Shown piece by piece: positions 17,509 to 25,993 of a stretch of 57,412 bases of DNA. The stretch covers positions 1 to 57,412 of the forward strand of contig QHZB01000179.1 in the NCBI GenBank assembly GCA_003224525.1, read 5' to 3'. The number at the start of each line of letters is the position of its first letter. Positions within the stretch are counted from its first letter, which is position 1. Below the pieces are notes generated by a model, which was not told the DNA's origin, made no database searches, and saw only the letters and a program-made list of their open reading frames with translations. This DNA comes from Acidobacteriota bacterium (GTDB taxonomy: Bacteria > Acidobacteriota > Terriglobia > Acidiferrales > UBA7541). The translations under genes were made by a program, and so were the position numbers.

Positions 17509-18081
17509 ATGAAGTGTGTCGCACTTTTGCTTTTTCTCTCAGGTTGGCTGGTGCCGCTGGCCTCGGCGCAGGAACATTTTCAGCTCGGCGCTTACGGTGA
17601 TTATTTCCGTATATCGCAAACGAAAACCAACATGGCGGGGCTAGGAGCACGCGCGGGGATCAAGGCGTTCTCTCACGTCATGATCGAGGGCGAGATGAGT
17701 TATGACTTTAAGCAGGCCTTCTCGGAAAATTTCAACACCACTCCAACTGTGACGGTTGTGAACAGCAACCTCAAGGCTCTGCATGGACTCTTTGGCCCCA
17801 AGATCGTGGCCGGCCACGGTGCGATTCGTCCTTTCTTCACGGTCAAAGGCGGTTTTATCAATTTCCGCCTGGATCCCCGGCCCGCTAGCGTGGGAACAGC
17901 CATCAGCTCGATTGAGAATCTGCGCGCGAACAACGTGAGCGGAATCCTCTACCCAGGCGCGGGTTTGGAAGGACATATCGGCCCGGTCGGTCTGCGCCTT
18001 GAAGCCGGCGATGAGATGTACTTCGCCGGAAGCACGCATCACAATCTGCGTGTGGCCCTTGGACCATTCATCCGGTTCTGA
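17509..18081 (+). CDS. Outer-membrane beta-barrel protein
   Basis: The frame is open from 17350, but ATG 17509 follows AGGAGAA and begins a textbook signal peptide (MKCVALLLFLSGWLVPLASA, cleavage before QE), giving 190 aa. The mature protein consists of alternating strands with terminal aromatic residues and ends ALGPFIRF, the C-terminal Phe typical of outer-membrane barrels. It resembles small eight-strand OmpA/OmpW-like barrels common in acidobacteria. Function unknown. A strong terminator follows. Confidence 0.75.
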   Translation: MKCVALLLFLSGWLVPLASAQEHFQLGAYGDYFRISQTKTNMAGLGARAGIKAFSHVMIEGEMSYDFKQAFSENFNTTPTVTVVNSNLKALHGLFGPKIVAGHGAIRPFFTVKGGFINFRLDPRPASVGTAISSIENLRANNVSGILYPGAGLEGHIGPVGLRLEAGDEMYFAGSTHHNLRVALGPFIRF

Positions 18082-18113
18082 ACTCTTTCAACCGTTCCGC
18101 AGGCGCTATTCCC

Positions 18114-18157
18114 AAAAGAACAGAGTGGACAGCAACCCCCACTCTGTTCTTTTCTTT
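18114..18157 (+). terminator. Rho-independent terminator
   Basis: A perfect 15-bp inverted repeat (AAAAGAACAGAGTGG, 18114-18128; CCACTCTGTTCTTTT, 18139-18153) surrounds a 10-nt loop and ends in a T-rich run. It lies 33 nt after the outer-membrane protein gene and should end the transcript. The A/T-rich foot makes it possibly bidirectional. Confidence 0.9.
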
Positions 18158-18309
18158 CAAGCCTGACAAAAGACGCAGAAGTAACCCGAGTTTTTCCATC
18201 CCTAATTCCTCAACCTATCGTGCGATCTTTCCTCAGAAATCCAAATTCATGCACACGGCACAAACATGGTGCTAACCTTTCGGTGTCCAGCAGGGAAGAG
18301 GAAAAGATC

Positions 18310-18675
18310 ATGAGATGGACGCCCGGCGGTGAGAGCCAGGATGTCGAGGATCGGAGCGACGATTCTGGCGGTGGCGGAGGCGGTTTTCGATTCGGCGGCA
18401 TGCATGTCGGCATCGGCGGCGCCGTCCTTCTGATTCTCAGTTTCGTCTTCAAGACAAACTTCTTTGCTTTGCTCAGCGGAGGCGGCTCCGTCGCTCCGCA
18501 GCCAGCCGTCACCCGGCCGGTTCCCGCGCGGAACTCCGCGGAGAAGCCGCTCGTGCAATTTGTCTCGTTCGTCCTGGACGACACGCAGAAAACGTGGACG
18601 GCGTTCCTTGAACCGTCTAGGTTTTTGGCAGTGCGGCATCAGGCCGACTGCTCGCAAATGGTACCGCCGAACTGA
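18310..18675 (+). pseudogene. Neutral zinc metallopeptidase (YpfJ type), truncated
   Basis: The first roughly 100 residues match the YpfJ/KPN_02809 family: MRWTPGGESQDVEDRSDD, a Gly-rich linker, a membrane helix (GGAVLLILSFVF), and FVSFVLDDTQKTWTAFLE. Full members have about 280-300 aa with an HExxH site. Here the similarity stops near 18610, followed by about 20 unrelated residues and a stop at 18675, so the whole catalytic domain is missing. The break lies about 30 nt from the end of the convergent dgt gene, suggesting a deletion. An upstream in-frame ATG at 18220 is less likely than MRWTP. Confidence 0.75.
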
Positions 18676-19757
18676 TCGTGATGCCGGCGAAGAAGGAATT
18701 GGTCGGTCATGCCGGCAATGTAATCGCAGACGACGACGTGGCGGACTTCCCTCAGGGCCAGTTCTTCATAGGAAGCCGGCATCGAGCCGGGACGGCCCGA
18801 GTAGTAAATGAAAAGCTCTTCCAGACACTTCACGGAGCGGTCGCGGTCCTCAGTGATGGCGGGATGGTTGTAGATATTCGCGAAAAGGAAGCGCTTAAGT
18901 TCACGATTTTGCGCGGCCGCAGCATCGCTGAAACCAGCGAGGCGTTTTGGGGCCCGGCGAATGCCGTCCGCGGATGAGGCACCCCAGGAGAGGACGCGCT
19001 GCCCGGTAGTTTCAATGAGATCGGTGGCCAGTGCATCCAGAACGCGTTTGAGGGCCTCATTGAAAATGAGTTTTGCGCGCGCACCGCGATGCGTGGAATC
19101 GACCTGCGCGTAGACTTCGTCAAAAAAAGAGACTTCCTTGCGCAAAACGGCAAGATCGAGGAGCCCGGCTTCGAGGGCATCGTCAATATCCGCGGTGTTG
19201 TACGCAATTTCGTCGACCCAGTCGATGAGCTGCGCTTCGAGGGGCGGGCGCAAGTCGAGAAGGTATTCGGCAAGCTGCGGAAATTGCGCGGCGGAATAAT
19301 CGCGCGAATGCTTGATGATGCCTTCGCGAACTTCAAAGGTGAGATTCAACCCCAGAAAATCAAGATAGCGCTGCTCGAACTGCTCGACGATGCGGAGCGC
19401 GTGCAGATTGTGATTGAAACTGCCGCCTTGCGCGCGCATCAGTTCGTCGAGCTTGCGTTCGCCGGCATGGCCGAACGGGGGATGGCCGATGTCGTGAACG
19501 AGAGCGAGCGCCTCGGCAAGCTCGGTGTTCAGCCCCAGCGCGGAGGCGACCGTGCGGGCAATCTGTGCGACTTCCAGCGTGTGCGTCAAGCGATTGCGGA
19601 AATGGTCCGAGTAGCGCGTGGTGAAAACTTGCGTCTTGGCTTCCAGGCGGCGGAAAGCGCGGGAATGAATGATGCGGTCGCGGTCACGCGCGTAGGCACT
19701 GCGGTAAGGATGGGGCGGCTCGGGATAGCGCCGGCCGCGGGACTCTTCCGCGCGCAT
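18639..19757 (-). CDS. dgt: Deoxyguanosinetriphosphate triphosphohydrolase-like protein
   Basis: Dgt-like HD-domain enzymes hydrolyse dNTPs to nucleosides and triphosphate. The 372-aa sequence contains SRGRRYPEPPHPYRSAYARD at the N-terminus (family hallmark), RAFRRLEAKTQVF, the metal-binding RLTHTLEVAQIAR and HDIGHPPFGHAGE, and IDWVDEIAYNTADIDD for the last HD aspartate. It overlaps the tail of the truncated zinc peptidase frame. It is followed on the same strand, upstream, by a TPR protein with an 88-nt gap. Confidence 0.95.
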   Translation of the reverse strand: MRAEESRGRRYPEPPHPYRSAYARDRDRIIHSRAFRRLEAKTQVFTTRYSDHFRNRLTHTLEVAQIARTVASALGLNTELAEALALVHDIGHPPFGHAGERKLDELMRAQGGSFNHNLHALRIVEQFEQRYLDFLGLNLTFEVREGIIKHSRDYSAAQFPQLAEYLLDLRPPLEAQLIDWVDEIAYNTADIDDALEAGLLDLAVLRKEVSFFDEVYAQVDSTHRGARAKLIFNEALKRVLDALATDLIETTGQRVLSWGASSADGIRRAPKRLAGFSDAAAAQNRELKRFLFANIYNHPAITEDRDRSVKCLEELFIYYSGRPGSMPASYEELALREVRHVVVCDYIAGMTDQFLLRRHHDQFGGTICEQSA

Positions 19758-19845
19758 CGCCCAGGGAGCAGGAGTGGGAACTGGTTCGATGGGCCGCTCC
19801 GTAATGTTTCACCTGATCCGCGGGAATGCCCGGGTGCGGAGCGGA

Positions 19846-20568
19846 TCAGGATTTCGGCGAAAGCGCATCCAGGCCGCGATCGGCTTGATCCGCGATGGTG
19901 GTGTCCGGGAATTCCTTCTTGATCTGCTGGTAAATGCTGGCGGCTTCCTTTGGATTGGAACTGCGAAGGATTCCGGCAAGTTCCAGCAGCACAAGCGGGC
20001 GCGGAACGAGGACGCTGGGCTTGTCCGCCAGAGCGCGAAAGATTTTGACTGCGTCATCGGGTTTGCCGGTGCGCGAGTAAATGACCGCCATCTGATACTG
20101 CGCCATGGAGGCGAGCTCTTTGTCGCTGCCGCCGCTGATCTTCTTCAACTCTTCGAGTGCCTGATTGTGGCGCTCGAGGTCCTCGAGACAAAGCGCGGAG
20201 TAGTAGCGCGCGAGTTTTCCGGGATTCGTGCGCGGATATTTGTCGGCAACCTTGGTGAACTTCTGCAAAGCATCCTGGAGGCGCGCCGGTTCATCGGGAT
20301 AGACGGGCTCATTGGGGTCGGCGGGGTCAGGCGCTGAACCGATGCGGCCCTGGTAAGCCTTCGTGGCGGTATCGAAGGCGGCAGAGCCTTCCTTAGTCTG
20401 GCGATCGACGTAAAACCGCCAGCCTTCGTAGCCCAGCGCCGCCACCAGAGCAACAAAGACGACGATCAGCGTGAACTGTCCGTGAGAGATAACGGCTTCA
20501 GCGCCGTGCTCGATGGTTTCCTTAATTTTGTCCTGCTTCAGTTCTTTGCGCGAAATATGATCGGACAC
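19846..20568 (-). CDS. Membrane-anchored tetratricopeptide-like protein (YfgM type)
   Basis: The product (240 aa from GTG 20568) has a cytoplasmic basic N-terminus (KELKQDKIKETIEHG), a single membrane helix near residues 32-48 (LIVVFVALVAALGY), and a periplasmic helical repeat region with TPR-like pairs (ARYYSALCLEDLERHNQAL, MAQYQMAVIYSRTGKPDDA). YfgM/TPR_21 proteins interact with secreted proteins at the translocon. The start is set by GGAG 8 nt before GTG; the longer frame upstream to 20679 lacks family character. Likely co-transcribed with dgt. Confidence 0.75.
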   Translation of the reverse strand: MSDHISRKELKQDKIKETIEHGAEAVISHGQFTLIVVFVALVAALGYEGWRFYVDRQTKEGSAAFDTATKAYQGRIGSAPDPADPNEPVYPDEPARLQDALQKFTKVADKYPRTNPGKLARYYSALCLEDLERHNQALEELKKISGGSDKELASMAQYQMAVIYSRTGKPDDAVKIFRALADKPSVLVPRPLVLLELAGILRSSNPKEAASIYQQIKKEFPDTTIADQADRGLDALSPKS

Positions 20569-20968
20569 AAACGCTCTCCTGATGGGTCTGGAATTTTTGA
20601 CCTCCCTCTCCCGAAAAGGAAGAGGATTCCTGCGGCCTCCCGCTGGTTTTGCAGGATGGCTTCGGTGGGTTCCTCCCACAGCCGCCTTACTTCAGCGGAG
20701 GACCACCAAGAGGCTTCACTTTTGGGCTGCCCGCCCATAGCTCTTTTGGACGGAGAGGAGTTTAGGACAATGCCGCCGAGCAATCAAGAGGGCCCTATAT
20801 CCCCGGCCTAAAACGCCCAGGCTTTGCGGCCCAATTGGTAGTCGTAACACAATATTCCGGTCGCGGGTCCGGAAGACAGGCGGTGGGCGCAGGGGCGCGG
20901 ATTTACCTTTGCGCCCGAAAAATGTCCGTCGTCCTCCCGAGCGCTTCGAATGGTGCTAATTTTAGAGT
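20569..20968. other. Gene-free 400-nt region with several potential RNA hairpins
   Basis: No plausible gene is visible between the divergent TPR and FHA genes. Complementary blocks are frequent. CTCCcTCTCC at 20602-20611 can pair with GGAGAGGAG at 20752-20760. GGCT plus GTGGG (20658-20669) pairs with CCCACAGCC (20675-20683), and CCTGC pairs with GCAGG (20629-20633 and 20651-20655). The long closing stem with internal hairpins resembles a structured RNA of 6S size, but I cannot match a known consensus. Promoters for both flanking genes must also lie here. Confidence 0.3.
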
Positions 20969-21502
20969 ATGCAGACGGCGTGCATTCACTGTGGCGCGGA
21001 GCACATGCTGAAAGATGGGCAGTTCGGCGGCCATTCGAAAGTGCAGTTCAAATGCTCGAATTGTGGCAAGACCACCATTGTGGAGATCAAGCGCCGTGTA
21101 GATTCCACCGTGGTTATGTCTCCGCTTCCCTCGTTTGCAAGGGCAAACGCCACGAGTTCGAATCTGAATTTGCCACCGCCCGATCCCGGATTGCGGCTTC
21201 CCGAAAAAGCGCAGGTTGTTCTCAGCATTCTGTCGGGACCTTCGAAAGGCGAGAGCCACACGCTCGCAAAGCCGCGTGTCGTGCTTGGTCGCAAAGGCGC
21301 GGACATCCCTCTGAATGATCCTGAAATTTCGCGACAACATTGTTTGCTGGAAGTGAAAGAAACGTACATCAATCTCAAGGACATGGATTCAACCAACGGC
21401 ACTTTCTTCGACGAAGAACGCGTGCGCGCGGCCATGTTGCAGGACGGTACCGAGTTTCGAATCGGCGGAAGCCTGATTCGCGTGAATTTCCAGCCGAAGT
21501 AG
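20969..21502 (+). CDS. FHA-domain protein with zinc-ribbon head
   Basis: FHA domains bind phosphothreonine peptides in signalling. This 177-aa protein begins with an MJ0042-type zinc ribbon (CIHCGAEHML, CSNCGKTT), then a linker, then an FHA domain at about 85-175 with the key residues in RVVLGRKGADIPLND, ISRQHCLLE and DMDSTNGTF. It is cytoplasmic. The next gene, a glycosyltransferase, starts 100 nt downstream, so it may be transcribed alone or with it. Confidence 0.88.
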   Translation: MQTACIHCGAEHMLKDGQFGGHSKVQFKCSNCGKTTIVEIKRRVDSTVVMSPLPSFARANATSSNLNLPPPDPGLRLPEKAQVVLSILSGPSKGESHTLAKPRVVLGRKGADIPLNDPEISRQHCLLEVKETYINLKDMDSTNGTFFDEERVRAAMLQDGTEFRIGGSLIRVNFQPK

Positions 21503-21602
21503 CCTGGTTTCTCTCCTCCGCAAGGCCGCTTTATCCGTGCTCCGATTCCTCCGATTGGCTTTGTGAGATACTAACGCCGATTCCAAAATTGCCCGGAGTC
21601 CG

Positions 21603-22379
21603 ATGAACCGCCTCTCCGTCTGCCTGATTGCGTTCAATGAGGAACACAACTTGCCGCGCGCCTTGACTTCGCTTGCGGGAATCGCCGACGAAATTGTGGT
21701 GGTGGACTCTGGGAGCACGGACCGCACGGCTGAAATTGCAAATGCGCGCGGCGTATCCTTCTTTGAAAGAACCTTCACCAATCATGCCGATCAGAAAAAC
21801 TATGCGGCCTCCTGCGCGAGGAATGAGTGGATTTTTCTGCTAGATGCCGATGAAGAGTTGAGCGGTGAACTGCGCAAGTCCCTAATGGAGTGGAAGCACC
21901 GCGAGCCGGAATTTCCAGTTTACGAAATGGCGCGCCTCACCTGGTACCTCGGTGCCTGGATCCGTCACTCGCGATGGTATCCGGATTTTCAGCGCAGGCT
22001 CTACCTGAGAAACAAAGCGAGCTTTTCCGGAATGATCCATTCGGCCCTGCGTTTCCAAGGAAGGGCGGGCCGTCTGAGTGGAAACTTGTTGCACTACACG
22101 ATCCGCACGTTTGCGGAGCACGAAGCGAAAGTCGAGGGCTACACAACGGTCATGGCACGGGAGTTGTTCTCCCAGGGTAAGCGGAGCTGGAGAGCGGCCA
22201 TGTGGCTGGCGACGCCCTGGAGCTGGTTTCAGAATTACTTGCTGCATCTTGGCTTTCTCGACGGCTATCGCGGCTGGCTCATCTCGCGGATGGCCGCGCG
22301 CGGCACGTGGCTGAAATTCAAGAAGCTCGGAGAGCTCCTCGAGGCCGAGCGTCGCGCGGGCGGAGCGCGGACCCCATGA
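21603..22379 (+). CDS. GT2 glycosyltransferase, WaaE/KdtX type
   Basis: This 258-aa GT-A family protein is similar to lipopolysaccharide core glucosyltransferases. It begins RLSVCLIAFNEEHNLPRAL, followed by VVVDSGSTDRT, ADQKNYAASCARNEWIFLLDADE (shown in parts: DQKNYAASCA, WIFLLDADE with the DxD-type metal site), and a C-terminal hydrophobic segment (AMWLATPWSWFQNYLLHLGF) that may associate with the membrane. It overlaps the next GT4 gene by ATGA, so both likely act on the same surface glycan. Confidence 0.85.
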   Translation: MNRLSVCLIAFNEEHNLPRALTSLAGIADEIVVVDSGSTDRTAEIANARGVSFFERTFTNHADQKNYAASCARNEWIFLLDADEELSGELRKSLMEWKHREPEFPVYEMARLTWYLGAWIRHSRWYPDFQRRLYLRNKASFSGMIHSALRFQGRAGRLSGNLLHYTIRTFAEHEAKVEGYTTVMARELFSQGKRSWRAAMWLATPWSWFQNYLLHLGFLDGYRGWLISRMAARGTWLKFKKLGELLEAERRAGGARTP

Positions 22380-23467
22380 GGGTGCTTTACGTGGATCTGG
22401 AGCGGGAATGGCGCGGCGGGCAGAGCCAGGCATTGCTGACGCTCGGTGGATTGCGCGAGCGCGGGCATGAGGTCGAGTTGTTGGCGGCGCGGGATTCGGC
22501 GCTTGCGAATCGCGTCTCGGAAGCCGGGATCACGGTTCATCAAGCTCCGCAATTTGGCTTGCGCGCCTGGGCTGCTCGTGCCATGCGCAGTTTGATCGCC
22601 CGGAGGCGATTCGAGCTTGTACATCTCAATGAGCCGCATGCATTGACGGCGGCATGGCTGGCGAAGACGCACGCCCGGCTTCCGCTGCTGCTCTCCCGCC
22701 GAATTGGATTCCCGCTTCAGAAAAACGCAGTGTCGCAGGCGCGCTACCGGGCCGTGGAACGGTTCTTAGCGAACAGCAAAGACGTGGCACAAAGCCTGAT
22801 CGATTCAGGCATCCTGGCGGAGCGAATCTCGATCGTGAATGAAGGCGTGGAACTCTTTCCATTGCGAACTTCGGAACAACGAAGCAGCGCGCGGAAGCAC
22901 TGGGGCGTGCGAGAAAACGAATTTTTGTTTGGATGCGTCAGCGTATTCGTCCCGGAAAAAGGACAACGGCACTTGATCGAAGCACTTCCCCTGGTGAGAG
23001 AGCTGCATCCGGAAGTGCGGCTGCTGCTCGCGGGCGACGGCGCCCGCCGCGCAGAACTGCAGGCGCTTACAAAGCGTCTCGGGCAGACAGAAGCGGTGTT
23101 TTTCCCCGGATTTGTAGGGGATGTCGGGCAAGTGCACGCGGCCCTCGATGCTTTCGCATTTCCTTCGGAGTTCGAAGGTCTGGGAACCGCATTGCAAGCG
23201 GCGATGGCCGCAGGCCTGCCTTGCATCTCGACGAAGCGCGGGGCGCTCGGTGAAGTAGTGGATGGCGAACGAACTGCTCTTGCCGTGGAACCAAATGGCA
23301 AGGAATTCGCCGTCGCCATGCTGCGGCTCATCAATGATGAAGGGCTCCGAACAAAGCTCGGCAAAACAGGCCGCCGCGAGGTGGAGCAACGGTTTTCCGC
23401 AGGACGCATGGTCGAAAACACGATTCGTGTCTACGAAGATGTCCTGCAGAAAATGAAGAAAGGCTGA
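22376..23467 (+). CDS. GT4 glycosyltransferase
   Basis: The 363-aa GT-B protein starts MRVLYVDLEREWRGGQSQAL with the donor/acceptor cleft Gly-Gly, has NSKDVAQSLI and IVNEGVELF between the domains, and FEGLGTALQAAMAAGLP in the donor site. The usual second Glu of the E-x7-E motif is replaced by Ala here, as in some lipopolysaccharide GT4 subfamilies. The substrate is unknown. It is translationally coupled to the WaaE-like gene. Confidence 0.85.
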   Translation: MRVLYVDLEREWRGGQSQALLTLGGLRERGHEVELLAARDSALANRVSEAGITVHQAPQFGLRAWAARAMRSLIARRRFELVHLNEPHALTAAWLAKTHARLPLLLSRRIGFPLQKNAVSQARYRAVERFLANSKDVAQSLIDSGILAERISIVNEGVELFPLRTSEQRSSARKHWGVRENEFLFGCVSVFVPEKGQRHLIEALPLVRELHPEVRLLLAGDGARRAELQALTKRLGQTEAVFFPGFVGDVGQVHAALDAFAFPSEFEGLGTALQAAMAAGLPCISTKRGALGEVVDGERTALAVEPNGKEFAVAMLRLINDEGLRTKLGKTGRREVEQRFSAGRMVENTIRVYEDVLQKMKKG

Positions 23468-23574
23468 GCTGAGCAGATCAAGCCCAGCGCTGAGAGCTGT
23501 TTCTTTCCGCAAAACAGGCAGGTCAATTCCGCGACGGTGAGCGCCCCGGTGAGGCACGACGGGAAGAAAAGGAT

Positions 23575-23614
23575 GAAGCGCCTGGCAGGTCTTTCGAGCT
23601 CCGCCAAGCGCTTC
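23575..23614. terminator. Hairpin between convergent genes
   Basis: GAAGCGC (23575-23581) pairs with GCGCTTC (23608-23614), and inside it GGC pairs with GCC after a 2-nt mismatch. A moderately T-rich sequence follows on the plus strand (CTTCTTGT). It lies between the GT4 stop (23467) and the convergent PilZ gene stop (23701), and could serve as a terminator. The rest of the gap shows no gene. Confidence 0.4.
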
Positions 23615-23700
23615 AGGCCTTCTTGTAAATATTGCACCAGTTTTCTGTCTTCTCTTATTCCAGGCGTTTCCCTCCTATCCGCTCGCCGTTTTACGTCAAG

Positions 23701-24027
23701 CTATCTTGGGGATTGAACGACCCATCGCCCTTTTGGCTCGAGGAACTCCACGCCAATGACAAAGCCGTCGCCTTGCAATTGTTGGCAGTAAGCAACCCGG
23801 GCCGAGGAGCGAAACTCTCCAGTGCGCGAGGCGAACACCAAGGATTCGCCTTGTTCCCAGCGGCGCACACTGACCACCCGCGCGCCACGCGCACTCACAT
23901 TCTCTGTAAAAGTCGATTCCGAGCCAGGCGCCTGACGATGGCCGTCAATCAGAACGGGGATTTCCATCGGGATGCGTCTTTCGGCTCTGTGAAAAGAAAA
24001 TTTCTTCCCTTGAGGCATGGTTTTGCT
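23701..24027 (-). CDS. PilZ-domain protein
   Basis: PilZ domains bind cyclic di-GMP. The protein has 108 aa from ATG 24027, or 113 aa from ATG 24042, which overlaps the cyclase gene. It shows an N-terminal Arg cluster (HRAERRIPMEIPVLIDG), then FTENVSARGARVVS with the N-x-S-x-x-G signature, and GFVIGVEFLEP at the end. It lies directly downstream of, and overlaps or abuts, a diguanylate cyclase gene. It is therefore a likely local effector of that enzyme's product. Confidence 0.85.
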   Translation of the reverse strand, partial: SKTMPQGKKFSFHRAERRIPMEIPVLIDGHRQAPGSESTFTENVSARGARVVSVRRWEQGESLVFASRTGEFRSSARVAYCQQLQGDGFVIGVEFLEPKGRWVVQSPR

Positions 24028-24032
24028 CATCC

Positions 24033-25424
24033 TCACAGGCACGCGGCAATGCGCGTGAAATTTTGAACGCTACTTCTGCCGTGGTGCTTCATGGCGTAGA
24101 GTTCGCGGTCGGCAGCGCCAAGAAGTCTCTCGGGCGTGTCGCCATCCTCCGGAAAAGCAGCGACCCCTGCGCTGACAGAAAGCGCGGGGCGTTCAGGTTC
24201 AGCGGAGAGACGCTCGCGGATTCGAGAGACGATGCGCGACGCGATGTCCTTGCCGGCTTCCGGCAGTACCACCGCGAATTCATCGCCACCATATCGCGCG
24301 GCGGTGTCGATCGCGCGGGAATGGTTGCGCAGAATCTTGCCGATACGCACCAGCGAGCGACTGCCTGTCAGATGTCCGTACTGATCGTTGATGACCTTGA
24401 GGCCGTCCATGTCGAGAAGCACCACGCTGAATGGGCGCTGCGTGCGGCGCGAACGGTCAAGCTCCGCTTCGAGAACGCTGATGAGCCGCCGGTAATTCGA
24501 CAGCCCCGTGAGTGGGTCGGTAACGGCCATCGAGCGCACCTGCTCGAACAGGCGAGCCTGATCCAGCAACGCGCCGGAAAGCATGACCACATAGCTGCAC
24601 GTCTTGCTCAACTCCGCCAGAAAAAACGGGCCATCGAAAAGCTGCCGCGAAAATATCGCCGATGCATGGCAGACAACATTGAGTGAAGCCACGATAAAGA
24701 GAGAGTGATCGAAGAGGCTGGCGGCGCCCTTCTTCTCTCTGTCGTTCTTGAGCCGCTGGCGAAAACAGACCGCGGCGATCAGGAACAGCGCCGTGGGAAG
24801 CAGATCCCAGGGACGAGAGAGCAAGTGCGCGGCATGCGCGACGGGCGCGGCGGGTGCGGCCAGAAACGCTGCGCTCGTTATATAGGCAGCCAGGGCAACG
24901 ACCAGCAACCCTGCGGCAGTTTCCTTGCTTGGCTGCCGCGCGGTTGGCATGTAGCGCTCGACAGCGATGGCGGCTAGCAATAGAACGGCAAGCAGTGTGC
25001 GGCTCACCATCCAACCGATGGGAATGCCGGAGAGCGCCAGGGCCCCGGAGCTCAGCGAATCGTTCAGCCCAAAGCAGCCGACAGTCTCGATGATCCCGGA
25101 GAGCCCAAATGCGAAGGCGAAGATCAACGGCGTGCGATCATGGGTACCACGGAACCGGACAAGGGCGTTGGCGGCGTAGCAGAAGCTGAGCAGAGTGCCG
25201 CCAACTTCTAAATAGAGATAGCTTTGCGGCGAGCCTGCTATGCTGATTTGCCGCAGATAGAAGATTACGGCAAAAAAGAGGGCGAAGGACATGGCAGCAG
25301 ACGCGACCAGCGCGCGCGTATGAGTATTCTGAGCGGTGGCCGGAGTGCGGTCGCTGCCAAGAAACCCGATGATTTTGCCCCAACCACCCACAAAAGCCCC
25401 CAAATGCCAACAAAAAGCTGCCAA
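24033..25424 (-). CDS. Membrane diguanylate cyclase (GGDEF)
   Basis: This 463-aa protein has an N-terminal membrane region of about seven hydrophobic helices (roughly residues 40-300). It is followed by a short coiled-coil and a GGDEF domain with TDPLTGLSNYRRL, DMDGLKVINDQYGH and YGGDEFAVVLPE. The catalytic signature is intact, and the product-inhibition site RAID lies five residues before RYGGDEF. It should make cyclic di-GMP in response to a membrane-sensed signal. The first roughly 35 residues are poorly conserved in look, so the start is uncertain. The PilZ gene follows. Confidence 0.92.
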   Translation of the reverse strand: MAAFCWHLGAFVGGWGKIIGFLGSDRTPATAQNTHTRALVASAAMSFALFFAVIFYLRQISIAGSPQSYLYLEVGGTLLSFCYAANALVRFRGTHDRTPLIFAFAFGLSGIIETVGCFGLNDSLSSGALALSGIPIGWMVSRTLLAVLLLAAIAVERYMPTARQPSKETAAGLLVVALAAYITSAAFLAAPAAPVAHAAHLLSRPWDLLPTALFLIAAVCFRQRLKNDREKKGAASLFDHSLFIVASLNVVCHASAIFSRQLFDGPFFLAELSKTCSYVVMLSGALLDQARLFEQVRSMAVTDPLTGLSNYRRLISVLEAELDRSRRTQRPFSVVLLDMDGLKVINDQYGHLTGSRSLVRIGKILRNHSRAIDTAARYGGDEFAVVLPEAGKDIASRIVSRIRERLSAEPERPALSVSAGVAAFPEDGDTPERLLGAADRELYAMKHHGRSSVQNFTRIAACL

Positions 25425-25638
25425 CTACCGAGGGATGCAAGTTTGTGCCCTTTTCTGACTGGAAATTCGCCATCGTAAATCAATGAAACTAAATAACTTA
25501 TTTACGAGTACCAGATGGGTGGGTGCTCTTGGAAGTACCGCGAGACGCTTCCGCTACCTACAATTTCTTGAATTACGACAGTATCTTTTTTGTTTCGTTA
25601 TAGTTACCGGGCGAAGGACCAGTATCAAGAAGAAATTC

Positions 25639-25665
25639 GAGACTGTCTCAGCCTGAGACAGTCTC
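25639..25665. repeat. Perfect 12-bp inverted repeat, possible operator or terminator
   Basis: GAGACTGTCTCA (25639-25650) and TGAGACAGTCTC (25654-25665) are perfectly complementary around GCC. Each arm is itself nearly palindromic (GAGAC-T-GTCTC). It lies 39 nt after the CDGSH gene stop and about 215 nt before the diguanylate cyclase start, all on the minus strand. It may be a terminator for the first gene, with a weak T-rich run after it, or an operator upstream of the second. Confidence 0.6.
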
Positions 25666-25703
25666 AATAGCTGAAACACTCGGGCCTCATAGTCTCACAG
25701 CCA

Positions 25704-25937
25704 CTAGAGTTTCGGCTTTGGGGGAGGCAGCTCCCGGGCGGCAACGGTATCGGCGAATCCGCAGGTCTTATGCGAGCCATCGCAGAACGGCTTGTTTGCG
25801 GAGTGCCCGCAACGGCAGAGCCCGATGGTGGTCCGTCCAGCCAGGCCAAATGGTTTTCCCTCGGGATCAAAAATTTCGAAATCGCCTTCCACGCGTATGG
25901 ATCCATTGTGATTGACCGTAATTTTCGTGGCCGCCAT
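25704..25937 (-). CDS. CDGSH iron-sulfur domain protein
   Basis: CDGSH proteins hold a 2Fe-2S cluster with 3-Cys/1-His ligation and act in redox or iron-sulfur handling. The 77-aa product has the motif CRCGHSANKPFCDGSHKTCGF given in parts: CRCGHS and KPFCDGSH, with ligands Cys, Cys, Cys and His. A longer frame starts at 26042, but the AGGAG before ATG 25937 and MAATKITVNHNGSI fix the start. It lies alone between two inverted repeats. Confidence 0.92.
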   Translation of the reverse strand: MAATKITVNHNGSIRVEGDFEIFDPEGKPFGLAGRTTIGLCRCGHSANKPFCDGSHKTCGFADTVAARELPPPKPKL

Positions 25938-25993
25938 TTTTTCTCCTGGACAACAGGAAGTATGCCCATACTGCCGTGCAGCGACAAGCGCAA

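Noticed and set aside
20569-20968. RNase P, tmRNA or SRP RNA in the gap
   Set aside because: None of the conserved strings of these RNAs could be found on either strand; only generic pairing is visible.
23431-23637. 68-aa minus-strand frame between the GT4 and PilZ genes
   Set aside because: It overlaps the end of the GT4 gene and the convergent hairpin, lacks a ribosome site and matches nothing.
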